Shown in pieces: positions 33,087-41,674 of a stretch of DNA of 64,000 nt (the first letter of the stretch is position 1; each line of letters opens with the position of its first letter). The DNA lies in contig DASXGX010000095.1 of the NCBI GenBank assembly GCA_036488815.1, forward strand, positions 1-64,000. Direction: 5' to 3'. The position numbers and the translations under genes were made by a program. The notes beneath the pieces were generated by a model. The model was not told the DNA's origin. It did no database searches and saw only the letters and a program-made list of their open reading frames with translations. This stretch comes from Roseiarcus sp036488815. Lineage in GTDB: Bacteria > Pseudomonadota > Alphaproteobacteria > Rhizobiales > Beijerinckiaceae.

Positions 33087-35402
33087 CTAGCTCCGCTTCA
33101 TGGCCTCCGCCAGCTTCGCTCCCAAGCCGCCGATCGCCGGCCCGCTGTCGCGTCCGCGCGGCGCCGGGCGGTCCCCCGGCCGGCCGCGCGGACCGGCGTC
33201 GGCTCTTCCCTCCGCCTTGGGGCTGTGCGGGATCTGCTCCGAGGCGCGCATCGTCAGCGAGATGCGCTTGCGGGGAATGTCGACCTCGACGACGCGGACC
33301 TTCACCACGTCGCCGGCTTTCACCACCTCATGCGCGTCCTTCACGAAGCGGTCGGCGAGTTGCGAGACATGGACCAGGCCGTCCTGGTGCACGCCGATGT
33401 CGACGAAGGCGCCGAAGGCAGCGACATTGGTGACCGTCCCTTCGAGCCGCATCCCCGGCTTCAAGTCCTTGATGTCGTCGATCCCGTCGGCGAAGGTCGC
33501 CGTCTTGAATTCCGGACGCGGATCGCGGCCCGGCTTTTCGAATTCGGCGATGATGTCGCGCACCGTCGGCAGGCCGAAGCGCTCGTCGACGAAGAGGCTG
33601 GGGTTGAGCGCCTTCAACGCCTGCTTGTCCCCCATCAACGCGCGCACGTCCCGCCCGCAATGGGCGACGATCTTTTTGGCGACGCCATAGGCCTCGGGGT
33701 GAACGGACGACGCATCGAGCGGCTCGGCGCCATCCCGGATCCTGAGGAAGCCGGCGCATTGCTCGAACGTCCGCTGTCCGAGGCGGCTGACCTTCAAAAG
33801 ATCCTTGCGACTGGCGAACGGCCCTTCGGCGTCGCGATGAGCGACGATCGCATCCGCGAGCGAGGCGCCAAGACCCGAGACGCGCGCGAGAAGTGGCGCC
33901 GAGGCGGTGTTGAGATCGACACCGACCGCGTTGACGGCGTCCTCGACCACGGCTTCCAGCGAACGGCCGAGCCGATGCTGATCGACGTCGTGCTGGTATT
34001 GCCCGACGCCGATCGACTTGGGCTCGATCTTCACGAGTTCCGCAAGCGGGTCCTGCAAACGCCGGGCGATCGACACGGCGCCGCGCAAGGAAACGTCGAG
34101 GTCCGGAAACTCCGCCGCGGCGAGCGCCGAGGCCGAATAGACCGACGCTCCCGCCTCGCTCACGATGACCTTCATCGGCTTCGGGGCCGGCATTTGCGTC
34201 ATCATGTCGGTGACGAGGCGCTCGGTCTCGCGGCTCGCGGTGCCATTGCCGATGGCGATCAATTGGACCTTGTGACGCATGATGAGCTGCGCCAACTCGG
34301 CCTGGGCCCCGCGGACGTCGTTGCGCGGCGGGAAGGGATAGACCGTCGAGGTCTCCAACAGCTTCCCGGTCGCGTCGACAACCGCGACCTTGACGCCGGT
34401 GCGGATGCCGGGATCGAGCCCCATCGTGGCGCGCGAACCGGCGGGCGCGGCGAGCAGCAAGTCCTTGAGGTTGCGGGCGAACACCTTGATCGCCTCCTCC
34501 TCGGCGCGCTCCCGCATCTCCATCATCAGATCGAGCGACAGGGACAGCGACAGCTTGATCCGCCAGGTCCAGCGAACGACCTCGCGCAGCCAGAGGTCGC
34601 CCGGAGCGGCGCCGCCGACCTGATAGGCGTCGGCGATCATTCGCTCGACCGGCTTGACCGGCGAAGCGTCGTCGGCGTCGACCTCGATGTCTAGCGACAG
34701 CACGCCCTCGTTGCGCCCGCGCAGCATCGCCAGCGCCCGATGGCTCGGAACCTGCGCCCAGCGCTCGACATGCGCGAAATAGTCGGAGAATTTCGCCCCG
34801 GCCTCCTGCTTGCCGTCGACGACGGTCGCGCGCAGGAACGCCTTCTCCTTGATATACCCGCGCAGGCGGCCAATCAGTTCCGAATTGACGGCGATCGTCT
34901 CGGCGACGATGTCGCGGGCGCCCTCCAGCGCCGCTTTGACGTCGGCGACCTCGCCGACGACGAAAGGCTTGGCGATGTCCGCCGGCGCGACGGAACGATC
35001 GGCGAGAATCGCCTCCGCCAGGGGGCCAAGGCCGCGCTCGCGGGCGATCTCGGCCTTGGTGCGGCGCTTGGGCTTATAGGGGAGATAGAGGTCCTCGAGC
35101 TCCGCCTTGGTGGCGGCGACGCCGATTTGCGCCTCGAGTTCGTCGGTCAGCTTGCCCTGCGAGCGGATGGAATCGAGGATCGCGGCGCGGCGCGATTCCA
35201 GCTCCCTGAGATAGACGAGCCGCTCGGCCAGAAGGCGAAGCTGGGTGTCGTCGAGGCCGCCGGTGACCTCCTTGCGATAGCGCGCGACGAAAGGCACCGA
35301 CGCGCCTTCGTCGAGCAATTGGATCGCCGCTGCAGCCTGTTCGGTCTTCGCGCCGATCTCGACGGCGATTGCTGCGGCGATGCGTTTGATGTCGTCGGCC
35401 AT
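33087..35402 (-). CDS. tex: Tex-like S1 RNA-binding transcription accessory protein
   Basis: Cytoplasmic nucleic-acid-binding protein of 771 aa. The N-terminal helical Tex domain (FVARYRKEVTGGLDDTQLR, LEDLYLPYKPKRRTKAEIAR) precedes a YqgF-like fold (TMGLDPGIRTGVKVAVVDAT), helix-hairpin-helix motifs (LNTASAPLLARVSGLGASLA) and a C-terminal S1 domain (VTNVAAFGAFVDIGVHQDGL) near residue 660, ending in an Arg/Gly-rich tail. Tex affects expression of toxin and stress genes in some pathogens; the mechanism is not firm. ATG at 35402 begins MADDIKRIAAAIA, the family start; the longer frame upstream is not used. Confidence 0.94.
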   Translation of the reverse strand: MADDIKRIAAAIAVEIGAKTEQAAAAIQLLDEGASVPFVARYRKEVTGGLDDTQLRLLAERLVYLRELESRRAAILDSIRSQGKLTDELEAQIGVAATKAELEDLYLPYKPKRRTKAEIARERGLGPLAEAILADRSVAPADIAKPFVVGEVADVKAALEGARDIVAETIAVNSELIGRLRGYIKEKAFLRATVVDGKQEAGAKFSDYFAHVERWAQVPSHRALAMLRGRNEGVLSLDIEVDADDASPVKPVERMIADAYQVGGAAPGDLWLREVVRWTWRIKLSLSLSLDLMMEMRERAEEEAIKVFARNLKDLLLAAPAGSRATMGLDPGIRTGVKVAVVDATGKLLETSTVYPFPPRNDVRGAQAELAQLIMRHKVQLIAIGNGTASRETERLVTDMMTQMPAPKPMKVIVSEAGASVYSASALAAAEFPDLDVSLRGAVSIARRLQDPLAELVKIEPKSIGVGQYQHDVDQHRLGRSLEAVVEDAVNAVGVDLNTASAPLLARVSGLGASLADAIVAHRDAEGPFASRKDLLKVSRLGQRTFEQCAGFLRIRDGAEPLDASSVHPEAYGVAKKIVAHCGRDVRALMGDKQALKALNPSLFVDERFGLPTVRDIIAEFEKPGRDPRPEFKTATFADGIDDIKDLKPGMRLEGTVTNVAAFGAFVDIGVHQDGLVHVSQLADRFVKDAHEVVKAGDVVKVRVVEVDIPRKRISLTMRASEQIPHSPKAEGRADAGPRGRPGDRPAPRGRDSGPAIGGLGAKLAEAMKRS

Positions 35403-35484
35403 GTCAGTCCTATCTTCGCGAATCGAACCGCGAAGATAGTGGCGCCGGCGCTCGGGCGCCACGCGGGACGGATCTGTCCACAGA

Positions 35485-35967
35485 TCACGCGATGGCGAGT
35501 ATCTCGATGTCGTGCCCGCCCATCTGCACGACGTCGCCGACCGATTTGCCGGTCAGCGCGCGCGCCAGCGGCGAGACGTAGGAGATCGTCTGGTGGCGAG
35601 GGTCCGCCTCGTCCTCGCCCACGATGCGGAAGATCTGCCTGCGCCCATCGTCGCGCTGGATCGTCACCCGATGGCCGAAGGCGACCGAATCGAACTCGAC
35701 CGGCGGAGGGAACACTTGGGCGGTGCGAAGGCGCTCGTTGAAATAGCGCACGTCCCGCGCCGCCATATCGACGGCGTGGCGCCGCTCGTCGGCGTCCTCG
35801 ACCCGCTGCGCCGCCTCCAAGGCGGCGCGCGCATCGCCCATCGCCGACTCGAGCGCGGTCCAGCCGGACTCCGTGACGATGTTGGGGTGCTGCGAGATCG
35901 GCCGCTCCGGCAGCGAGACTTCCTGCGCCGTCTGGGCGCTGTCTTCCCGTGTGAACGCTACGCTCAT
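35485..35967 (-). CDS. GreA/GreB-family transcript cleavage factor-like protein
   Basis: The protein is 160 aa. An N-terminal coiled-coil hairpin (about residues 35-85, with ARAALEAAQRVEDADERRHA and RDVRYFNERLRTAQVF) is followed by the FKBP-like GreA C-terminal domain (HRVTIQRDDGRRQIFRIVGE, SYVSPLARALTGKSVGDVVQ). Gre factors enter the RNA polymerase secondary channel and rescue backtracked complexes. The N-terminus differs from canonical GreA, so this may be a Gre-like paralogue rather than the housekeeping GreA. An AT-rich palindrome precedes the gene. Confidence 0.85.
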   Translation of the reverse strand: MSVAFTREDSAQTAQEVSLPERPISQHPNIVTESGWTALESAMGDARAALEAAQRVEDADERRHAVDMAARDVRYFNERLRTAQVFPPPVEFDSVAFGHRVTIQRDDGRRQIFRIVGEDEADPRHQTISYVSPLARALTGKSVGDVVQMGGHDIEILAIA

Positions 35968-35980
35968 GGTACCCGGCGCC

Positions 35981-36001
35981 TCCTCCTATAAATATATAGG
36001 G
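35981..36001 (-). promoter_or_regulatory. AT-rich palindrome abutting the Shine-Dalgarno of the Gre-like gene
   Basis: On the minus strand the sequence CCCTATATATTTATAGG is followed at once by AGGAGG and then the ATG. The arms CCTATA and TATAGG (35985-35990 and 35995-36000) pair across a 4-nt centre, with part of the ribosome binding site in the stem. TATATATTTATA could also serve as a -10 element. Very AT-rich against its surroundings. Confidence 0.45.
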
Positions 36002-36036
36002 AGCGAGGCGCCGAACGACAGCCCCTTTAAGCGTAC

Positions 36037-36654
36037 TCACATCGGCGGTGTAAGGCCGTTCTTGCCGACCAGGACGTAGCCCGCCTCATAGGTCCCATCC
36101 GCCGACTTCGCCCCGCGCGCGACGATCGCGGCGCCGGGCTTGAGGTCCGAGCGCGCGCCCAGCGTCAGACCGACGATCGGGGTCGAAGGAGGAATATCAA
36201 TGGCTTGCTGCCCACCCCTATAGGTCACGGTGAGCTTCGGGCCGGCGACGCCGTCGACCCGCGCCTCGATCGCGCCGTTGGTCATCGTGCTGCCGGGGGC
36301 GAGGTCAAACGGGCGGAACCCCTCGCCGACGCCGCGCATCGCCTCGGGGAAGATATGCACTTCCATCGCATTGAGCGCGCCGTCCTTGCCGGGCACCGCG
36401 GCGACGCCGACGAAGAGCCCCGGCTTGACGTCGGCGAGGCTCGCCGGGACAACCAGCGTGACCTTCGCGTCAGGCTTCAGCCGTATGGTCGCGGTCTCGC
36501 CCGAGCGCCGGTGGACGACGAGACTGCCGCCGCCGTCGGCGACGGATTCGATTGTGGCGCGTATGGCGGCGGAAGGCACGGCCTGCTGAGCGTCAGCGCC
36601 GCCAGCAATTGCGAGCGCCGTCGCGGCGACGGCCAATCGGAAGGCGTGATTCAT
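36037..36654 (-). CDS. exported protein of unknown function with beta-rich repeats
   Basis: The protein is 205 aa with a Sec signal peptide (about residues 1-22: MNHAFRLAVAATALAIAGGA then DAQQ). The mature part is built of short beta elements similar to periplasmic OB-like domains (TIESVADGGGSLVVHRRSGE, LKPDAKVTLVVPASLADVKP, VGVAAVPGKDGALNAMEVHI). ATG at 36654 is chosen since AGGAG lies 7 nt upstream; ATG 36660 is the alternative. The family resembles DUF5666-type proteins, but I cannot assign a function. Confidence 0.7.
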   Translation of the reverse strand: MNHAFRLAVAATALAIAGGADAQQAVPSAAIRATIESVADGGGSLVVHRRSGETATIRLKPDAKVTLVVPASLADVKPGLFVGVAAVPGKDGALNAMEVHIFPEAMRGVGEGFRPFDLAPGSTMTNGAIEARVDGVAGPKLTVTYRGGQQAIDIPPSTPIVGLTLGARSDLKPGAAIVARGAKSADGTYEAGYVLVGKNGLTPPM

Positions 36655-36814
36655 CGTCATGCTCCTGCACAGTTTCACCTGCGGGCCCTCCGCGGGCGAT
36701 GTCACTTTTATCGCCGCGGGTGGGGGTCAGCCTCTGACATTTGCGTGACGTCGGCATGGGGTCATCGGCCCGCTACCCTTGCCGCCGCGCCCCCCTGTGT
36801 GGCAAGGCACGGCC

Positions 36815-38155
36815 ATGACCGATCCTGCCTCCGCCCCGGCCAAGCCCGCGCCCCGCATTTCCTTCGTTTCGCTCGGCTGCCCCAAGGCGCTGGTCGACAG
36901 CGAGCGCATCCTCACGCAGCTCCGCGCCGAAGGCTATGAACTGTCGCGCAGCCACGCCGGGGCCGACGCGGTCATCGTCAACACCTGCGGCTTTCTCGAC
37001 AGCGCCAAGAAGGAATCGCTGGAGGCGATCGGCGCAGCGATGGCCGAAAATGGCCGCGTGATCGTCACCGGTTGCATGGGCGCGGAGCCCGACGCGATCC
37101 GTGACGCCTTCCCGAACGTCTCGGCGATCACCGGCCCGCAGGCCTATGAGAGCGTCGTCGCGGCGGTGCACGCCGCAGCGCCGGCGCCGCACGATCCGTT
37201 CGTCGACCTCATTCCCGAGCAGGGCGTCAAGCTGACGCCGCGCCACTACGCCTATCTCAAGATTTCAGAGGGTTGCAACAATCGATGCACCTTCTGCATC
37301 ATCCCCAAGCTGCGCGGCGACCTCGTATCGCGGCCTGCCGCTGATGTTTTACGTGAAGCTGAGAAGCTGGTTAAAGCGGGCGTCAAGGAGCTGCTTGTCA
37401 TCTCCCAAGACACCAGCGCCTACGGGCTCGATCTGCGCTATGCCGAGAGCGCCTGGCGCGACAAGGCGGTGGCCGCCCGCTTCCTCGACCTCACGCGCGA
37501 ACTCGCCACTTTGGGCGCCTGGGTGCGGCTGCACTACGTCTATCCCTACCCCCACGTCGACGAGGTCATCGGATTGATGAACGGCGGCAATGTGCTGCCC
37601 TATATCGACGTCCCCTTCCAGCACGCGGCGCCCAACGTGTTGAAGGCGATGCGCCGCCCCGGCAACCAGGAGAAGACGCTGGAGCGCATCCGCGCCTGGC
37701 GCGCCATCTGCCCGGATCTCACCATCCGCTCGACCTTCATCGTCGGCTTTCCCGGCGAGACCGAGGACGACTTCCGCGCCTTGCTCGACTGGCTCGACGA
37801 AGCCAAGCTCGACCGCGTCGGCGCCTTCCAATACGAGCCCGTCGCGGGAGCGCGCGCCAACGACCTCGGCCTCGAAGTCGTGCCGGATGAAGTCAAAGCG
37901 AGCCGCTGGAAGCGCTTCATGGAGCGGTCGCAGGCGATCAGCGCCAAGCGCCAGGCGGCCAAGGTCGGCAAGCGCATCGAGGCGATCGTCGATGAGGGCG
38001 GCGCCCGCGAGGCCAAGGGCCGCTCGAAGGCCGACACGCCGCAGATCGACGGCGCCGTGCACATCGCAACGCGCCGGCCGCTGCGCGCCGGCGACATTGT
38101 GACCGTGAAGGTCGAGCGCGCTGACGCCTACGACTTGTGGGGAACGGCGGTCTAA
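36815..38155 (+). CDS. rimO: ribosomal protein S12 methylthiotransferase RimO
   Basis: Radical-SAM enzyme that adds a methylthio group to an Asp of ribosomal protein S12. The protein is 446 aa. The N-terminal domain has three cysteines in SLGCPKALVDSE, VNTCGFLDSAKKES and VTGCMGAEPD for one 4Fe-4S cluster. The radical-SAM CxxxCxxC is in SEGCNNRCTFCIIPKLRG near residue 155. The C-terminus is a TRAM domain (GDIVTVKVERADAYDLWGTAV). ATG at 36815 has AAGG 8 nt upstream. A hairpin with a T-run follows. Confidence 0.95.
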   Translation: MTDPASAPAKPAPRISFVSLGCPKALVDSERILTQLRAEGYELSRSHAGADAVIVNTCGFLDSAKKESLEAIGAAMAENGRVIVTGCMGAEPDAIRDAFPNVSAITGPQAYESVVAAVHAAAPAPHDPFVDLIPEQGVKLTPRHYAYLKISEGCNNRCTFCIIPKLRGDLVSRPAADVLREAEKLVKAGVKELLVISQDTSAYGLDLRYAESAWRDKAVAARFLDLTRELATLGAWVRLHYVYPYPHVDEVIGLMNGGNVLPYIDVPFQHAAPNVLKAMRRPGNQEKTLERIRAWRAICPDLTIRSTFIVGFPGETEDDFRALLDWLDEAKLDRVGAFQYEPVAGARANDLGLEVVPDEVKASRWKRFMERSQAISAKRQAAKVGKRIEAIVDEGGAREAKGRSKADTPQIDGAVHIATRRPLRAGDIVTVKVERADAYDLWGTAV

Positions 38156-38182
38156 AGCGTTCCACCCGTTCCGTCCGTCCTT

Positions 38183-38209
38183 CGCCGCATGGCTGCCCTG
38201 CGGCGTTTT
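38183..38209 (+). terminator. possible intrinsic terminator after rimO
   Basis: CGCCGCA-TGGCTGCCC-TGCGGCG forms a 7-bp GC stem with a 9-nt loop, followed by TTTT, 28 bp after the rimO stop and 61 bp before pyrG. The T-run is short, so termination may be partial. Confidence 0.45.
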
Positions 38210-38270
38210 GGCAGCGGCTGAGAATTTCTTCCTCGCAGAATCGTTCCCGATCGGATAGAGGTCGAGTCCC

Positions 38271-39899
38271 ATGGCGCGCTATATATTCATCACGGGCGGC
38301 GTGGTTTCCTCGCTTGGCAAGGGTCTGGCTTCGGCGGCTTTAGGGGCGCTGCTGCAGGCGCGCGGCTATTCCGTGCGGCTGCGCAAGCTCGACCCCTATC
38401 TCAACGTCGACCCGGGCACGATGAGCCCGACCCAACACGGCGAGGTGTTCGTCACCGACGACGGCGCCGAGATGGACCTCGATCTCGGCCATTACGAGCG
38501 CTTCACCGGGCGCAACGCGAGCCGCCGGGACAACGTTACGACAGGGCGCATCTATCAGGAGCTGATCGCCAAGGAGCGGCGCGGCGACTTCCTCGGCGCG
38601 ACGGTTCAGGTGATCCCGCACGTCACCAACGCGATCAAGGAATTCGTGCTCGAGGGCAACGAGGGCGTCGACTTCGTGCTGGTCGAGATCGGCGGCACCG
38701 TCGGCGACATCGAGGGCCTGCCCTTCTTCGAGGCGATCCGCCAGCTCGGCAACGATCTGCCGCGCAGCCACGCCGTCTACATCCATCTGACGCTGCTGCC
38801 GTACATCCCGACGGCGGGTGAATTGAAGACCAAGCCGACCCAGCATTCCGTCAAGGAGCTGCGCTCGATCGGCATCCAGCCCGACATCCTGCTCTGCCGC
38901 ACCGATCGCGAGATTCCCCGCGAGGAGCGGCGCAAGCTCGGCCTCTTCTGCAACGTGCGCGAGAGCGCCGTCGTCGAAGCACGCGACGTCTCCTCGATCT
39001 ACGACGTGCCCGCCGCCTATCACGCCGCCGGGCTCGACCGCGAAGTGCTCGCCGCCTTCGGCATCGAACCGGCGCCGAAGCCCAACATGAAGCGCTGGGA
39101 GGCGGTCGCCCGCGCCTATCACAGCCCCGAGGGCGAGGTGACGATCGCCATCGTCGGCAAATACACCGGCCTCAAGGACGCGTACAAGTCGCTGATCGAG
39201 GCGCTGACGCACGGCGGCATGGCCAGCAAGGTGAGGGTCAAGCTCGACTGGATCGAGAGCGAAATCTTCGACAGCGCCGATCCCGCGCCGCATCTCGAGG
39301 GCGTCAACGGCATCCTGGTCCCCGGGGGCTTCGGCGCTCGCGGCGCAGAGGGCAAGATCCTCGCGGCGCGTTTCGCGCGCCAGCGCAACGTGCCCTATTT
39401 GGGGATCTGCTTCGGCATGCAGATGGCGGTGATCGAGGCCTGCCGCTCGCTCGCCGGGCTTGAGGGCGCGAATTCCACCGAATTCGGCCCGACCGACGAG
39501 CCGGTGGTCGGCCTGATGACCGAATGGCTGCGCGGCAACGAACTCGAACGCCGCCAGAACGCCGGCGACCTCGGCGGCACGATGCGCCTGGGCGCCTACA
39601 AGGCGGAGCTCAAGCCCGGCTCGCGCATCGCCCAAATCTATGGCGCGACCGAAATCTCCGAGCGCCATCGTCACCGCTACGAGGTGAACACGGCTTATCG
39701 CGAGCGTCTGGAGGCGAAGGGCATGATCTTCGCCGGCATGTCGCCCGACGGCCTGCTGCCGGAGACGATCGAACTGACCGATCATCCGTGGTTCGTCGGC
39801 GTGCAATATCATCCCGAGCTGAAGTCGCGCCCCTTCGAGCCGCACCCGCTGTTCGCAAGCTTCATCGCCGCCGCCAAGGCGCAGAGCCGGCTGGTGTAA
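38271..39899 (+). CDS. pyrG: CTP synthase
   Basis: Makes CTP from UTP, ATP and glutamine. The protein is 542 aa. The amidoligase domain begins YIFITGGVVSSLGKGLASAA with the P-loop-like GKG. DPYLNVDPGTMSPTQHGEVF follows. The class I glutaminase domain has the nucleophile Cys in YLGICFGMQMAVIEA near residue 380 and the His/Glu pair in VQYHPELKSRP near the end. It is a single housekeeping gene in front of tRNA-Ser. Confidence 0.96.
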   Translation: MARYIFITGGVVSSLGKGLASAALGALLQARGYSVRLRKLDPYLNVDPGTMSPTQHGEVFVTDDGAEMDLDLGHYERFTGRNASRRDNVTTGRIYQELIAKERRGDFLGATVQVIPHVTNAIKEFVLEGNEGVDFVLVEIGGTVGDIEGLPFFEAIRQLGNDLPRSHAVYIHLTLLPYIPTAGELKTKPTQHSVKELRSIGIQPDILLCRTDREIPREERRKLGLFCNVRESAVVEARDVSSIYDVPAAYHAAGLDREVLAAFGIEPAPKPNMKRWEAVARAYHSPEGEVTIAIVGKYTGLKDAYKSLIEALTHGGMASKVRVKLDWIESEIFDSADPAPHLEGVNGILVPGGFGARGAEGKILAARFARQRNVPYLGICFGMQMAVIEACRSLAGLEGANSTEFGPTDEPVVGLMTEWLRGNELERRQNAGDLGGTMRLGAYKAELKPGSRIAQIYGATEISERHRHRYEVNTAYRERLEAKGMIFAGMSPDGLLPETIELTDHPWFVGVQYHPELKSRPFEPHPLFASFIAAAKAQSRLV

Positions 39900-39915
39900 G
39901 GAATTTGCCGTCGAG

Positions 39916-39942
39916 GCCTGCGATGGGGTAAGCATCGCGGGC
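39916..39942 (+). terminator. hairpin after pyrG
   Basis: GCCTGCGAT-GGGGTAAGC-ATCGCGGGC makes a 9-bp stem with one G-T pair, 16 bp beyond the pyrG stop and 13 bp before the tRNA. No T-run follows; a weak terminator or tRNA processing context are both possible. Confidence 0.35.
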
Positions 39943-39955
39943 GTTGAATGGATAC

Positions 39956-40045
39956 GGAAGTGTGGCCGAGTGGTTGAAGGCACTGGTCTTGAAAACCAGC
40001 AACGGTGCAAGCCGTTCGTGGGTTCGAATCCCACCGCTTCCGCCA
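39956..40045 (+). tRNA. tRNA-Ser (anticodon UGA)
   Basis: A full class II tRNA can be folded by eye. The acceptor arms are GGAAGTG and CGCTTCC, with GTGGTTGAAGGCA in the D-arm. The anticodon stem-loop CTGGT-CTTGAAA-ACCAG carries TGA, and a long variable arm (AACGGTGCAAGCCGTT) is typical of serine tRNAs. The T-arm is GTGGG-TTCGAAT-CCCAC. Discriminator G and an encoded CCA end the gene. It reads UCA and related serine codons. The toxin gene of the TA pair ends only 16 bp downstream. Confidence 0.96.
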
Positions 40046-40061
40046 TTTCAGACAGAGGCGT

Positions 40062-40568
40062 TTACGCCCACAACTGATTGAGCGCCGCAGACATCGGCAG
40101 ATAAAGCGTGTGCGGCCGCCTTATCAAAGGTGTGAAGCCAAAGGCTGCGTAAAATGCAGCAGCCTTATCGTCGATAGCGTCGGCGAAGATGGCGTGCGCC
40201 CCTATGGGCGCGGTTGCGACGGTCTTGATCGCGTCGAACAGCAACGCTTCCCCGAGCCCCTGTCCAGCATAGTCGCTGTGCCGGCCAAGCCAGCCAATCA
40301 GCACAGCCGGCACGGTCGGATACCGTGGCAGCTTCTTCGCCAGCGCCTCCGGGACCTCGTTCAAGGGCACATTGCTGGATGACAGCGTATAGAACCCGGC
40401 AACGCGGTTCGCTGCAATTTCCCTGGCTACGAAACAGCTCGCGTATTTGCGCTTCACGTCCTGCGAGACGGTCTCGCGGAAATAGCCGTCGATCCGGCCA
40501 TTGCCGCAGGTGAAATCGGCTCGCTTGTGGGACTTCGCCAGAGGCTCGATAGCGAAGCGAGGGGTCAC
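40062..40568 (-). CDS. GNAT-family acetyltransferase toxin (TacT-like)
   Basis: The protein is 168 aa, size and layout typical of the toxin of DUF1778-GNAT type II modules, which acetylate the amino group of charged tRNAs and stop translation. Visible parts are the acetyl-CoA-binding motif AGQGLGEALLFDAI (about 101-114), the conserved GYF in GNGRIDGYF, and Tyr140 in AAAFYAAFGF, in the place of the catalytic Tyr of TacT. It overlaps the antitoxin stop by 4 bp (ATGA). Which tRNA it would modify cannot be told. Confidence 0.85.
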   Translation of the reverse strand: MTPRFAIEPLAKSHKRADFTCGNGRIDGYFRETVSQDVKRKYASCFVAREIAANRVAGFYTLSSSNVPLNEVPEALAKKLPRYPTVPAVLIGWLGRHSDYAGQGLGEALLFDAIKTVATAPIGAHAIFADAIDDKAAAFYAAFGFTPLIRRPHTLYLPMSAALNQLWA

Positions 40569-40855
40569 CGACGCTCGATCAGCTCGGCATGACGCCTCGC
40601 CGCGCGGGCCAGCCGTTCATTCGGCTCGAGCGGATTGATCAGCGCCTCCGCGAAGCGAATTTGATCTTCGCGCGCCAGACGCATGATGTCAGCCTCCTCG
40701 ACGACGCGCCGAGCGTCCTCGCCAGCAGTGGCGATGAGATAGCCGGTCAAGGTCATCCCGCGCAGATACGCGGCGCGCTGCATCTGCTCGTAGACCTGAG
40801 CCGGGATGCGGGCCTCCAATCGGGCAGTCTCGGCTTCCGCTACGGGCTTAGGCAT
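40565..40855 (-). CDS. DUF1778 antitoxin (TacA-like)
   Basis: The protein is 96 aa. The N-terminal part is a ribbon-helix-helix DNA-binding domain (LEARIPAQVYEQMQRAAYLR, GMTLTGYLIATAG). The acidic/helical C-terminal tail (QIRFAEALINPLEPNERLAR) would wrap the toxin. A strong AAGGAG site lies 6 nt before the ATG. It is followed by the toxin with a 4-bp overlap. A palindrome 27-39 nt upstream is a probable self-regulatory operator. Confidence 0.87.
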   Translation of the reverse strand: MPKPVAEAETARLEARIPAQVYEQMQRAAYLRGMTLTGYLIATAGEDARRVVEEADIMRLAREDQIRFAEALINPLEPNERLARAARRHAELIERR

Positions 40856-40881
40856 GGCTCACTCCTTCCTCGGTTCATATG

Positions 40882-40894
40882 CGGCAAATTGCCG
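40882..40894. promoter_or_regulatory. candidate TA operator
   Basis: CGGCAA-A-TTGCCG is a perfect palindrome just upstream of the antitoxin ribosome binding site, where ribbon-helix-helix antitoxins usually bind to repress their own operon. Confidence 0.5.
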
Positions 40895-40973
40895 TACCAA
40901 TCAAGAATGAGCGTGGGCCTTCTCGTCTTGCAGGCCCTTTCCCAAGGCTGAGGTCGAGCTCCACCGTCCGCCC

Positions 40974-41495
40974 CTAGCGCTTGGCCTGCGCCTTCGTGCT
41001 CGCTCGCGCGAGATATTCCTGCACCACGCGCGGCAAGTGATCGTTGATGAAGGCCGCCATGCGCTCCTCCTCGGCGAGACTTTCGCGGCATGCGCGCTCG
41101 ACTTCGCCCGCCCCGCAGAGTCGCGCGGTTTCGATCAGGGCCTTGTAGGAGATGACTTCGTAGCATTCGTAGCCGTAGGAGGCGCGACTGTTCCTGATCA
41201 CCTCGTCGCTCGCGAAGCTGTGCAGCATGGACTGGAAGGTGGCGCTCGACTTCACCGCCGCGTCCTTCAGGATGGAGGGGCTGGCGCCGAAATGCTGCAG
41301 GCACTTTTCGAGGCGGTCACGCTGGCCCTCGGTCTCGTGGAGATGGGCGCGGATGCGCTCATGCAGCTCGGGATAGTGTTTCAGTCGATCCACCTGGGCC
41401 GACAACAGCGTGATCGCCTGGGTTTCCATGCCGTGCGCATCGTGCAATCCAGCAATCAGGGAATCACGAACCGTGTCAGAATTGAGAGCAGACAT
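40974..41495 (-). CDS. DUF892 (YciE/YciF-like) ferritin-like protein
   Basis: The protein is 173 aa, an all-helical four-helix-bundle domain. SLIAGLHDAHGMETQAITLL, LHETEGQRDRLEKCLQHFG, CYEVISYKALIETARLCG and CRESLAEEERMAAFINDHL carry the spaced Glu/His residues expected for a di-metal site. YciF-type proteins are linked to stress responses, but their biochemical role is not known. ATG at 41495 has TAGGAGG 7 nt upstream; the longer frame to 41516 is rejected. Confidence 0.85.
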   Translation of the reverse strand: MSALNSDTVRDSLIAGLHDAHGMETQAITLLSAQVDRLKHYPELHERIRAHLHETEGQRDRLEKCLQHFGASPSILKDAAVKSSATFQSMLHSFASDEVIRNSRASYGYECYEVISYKALIETARLCGAGEVERACRESLAEEERMAAFINDHLPRVVQEYLARASTKAQAKR

Positions 41496-41674
41496 CGCGC
41501 GCCTCCTAAGCCACACGGCCGACCAACAGCCGCATTCGAATGAAACGCTAAGCCGAGGAGCGGGTCACGATATGGCGAAATGCGGGCCGCAGAACGACAT
41601 GGGCGAGCGTTCTTGCCGGCGCCTCTTGCGACGCTCAAATCCAAAAGTCGAAAGCGACGAGGCGTCTTCATAGC

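Noticed and set aside
17733..40894. Shared CGGCAA/TTGCCG half-sites in the dehydrogenase palindrome and the TA operator
   Set aside because: The centre spacing differs (18 versus 1 bases between the half-sites when read in full context) and a 6-bp string is expected by chance in this GC-rich DNA; no common regulator is claimed.
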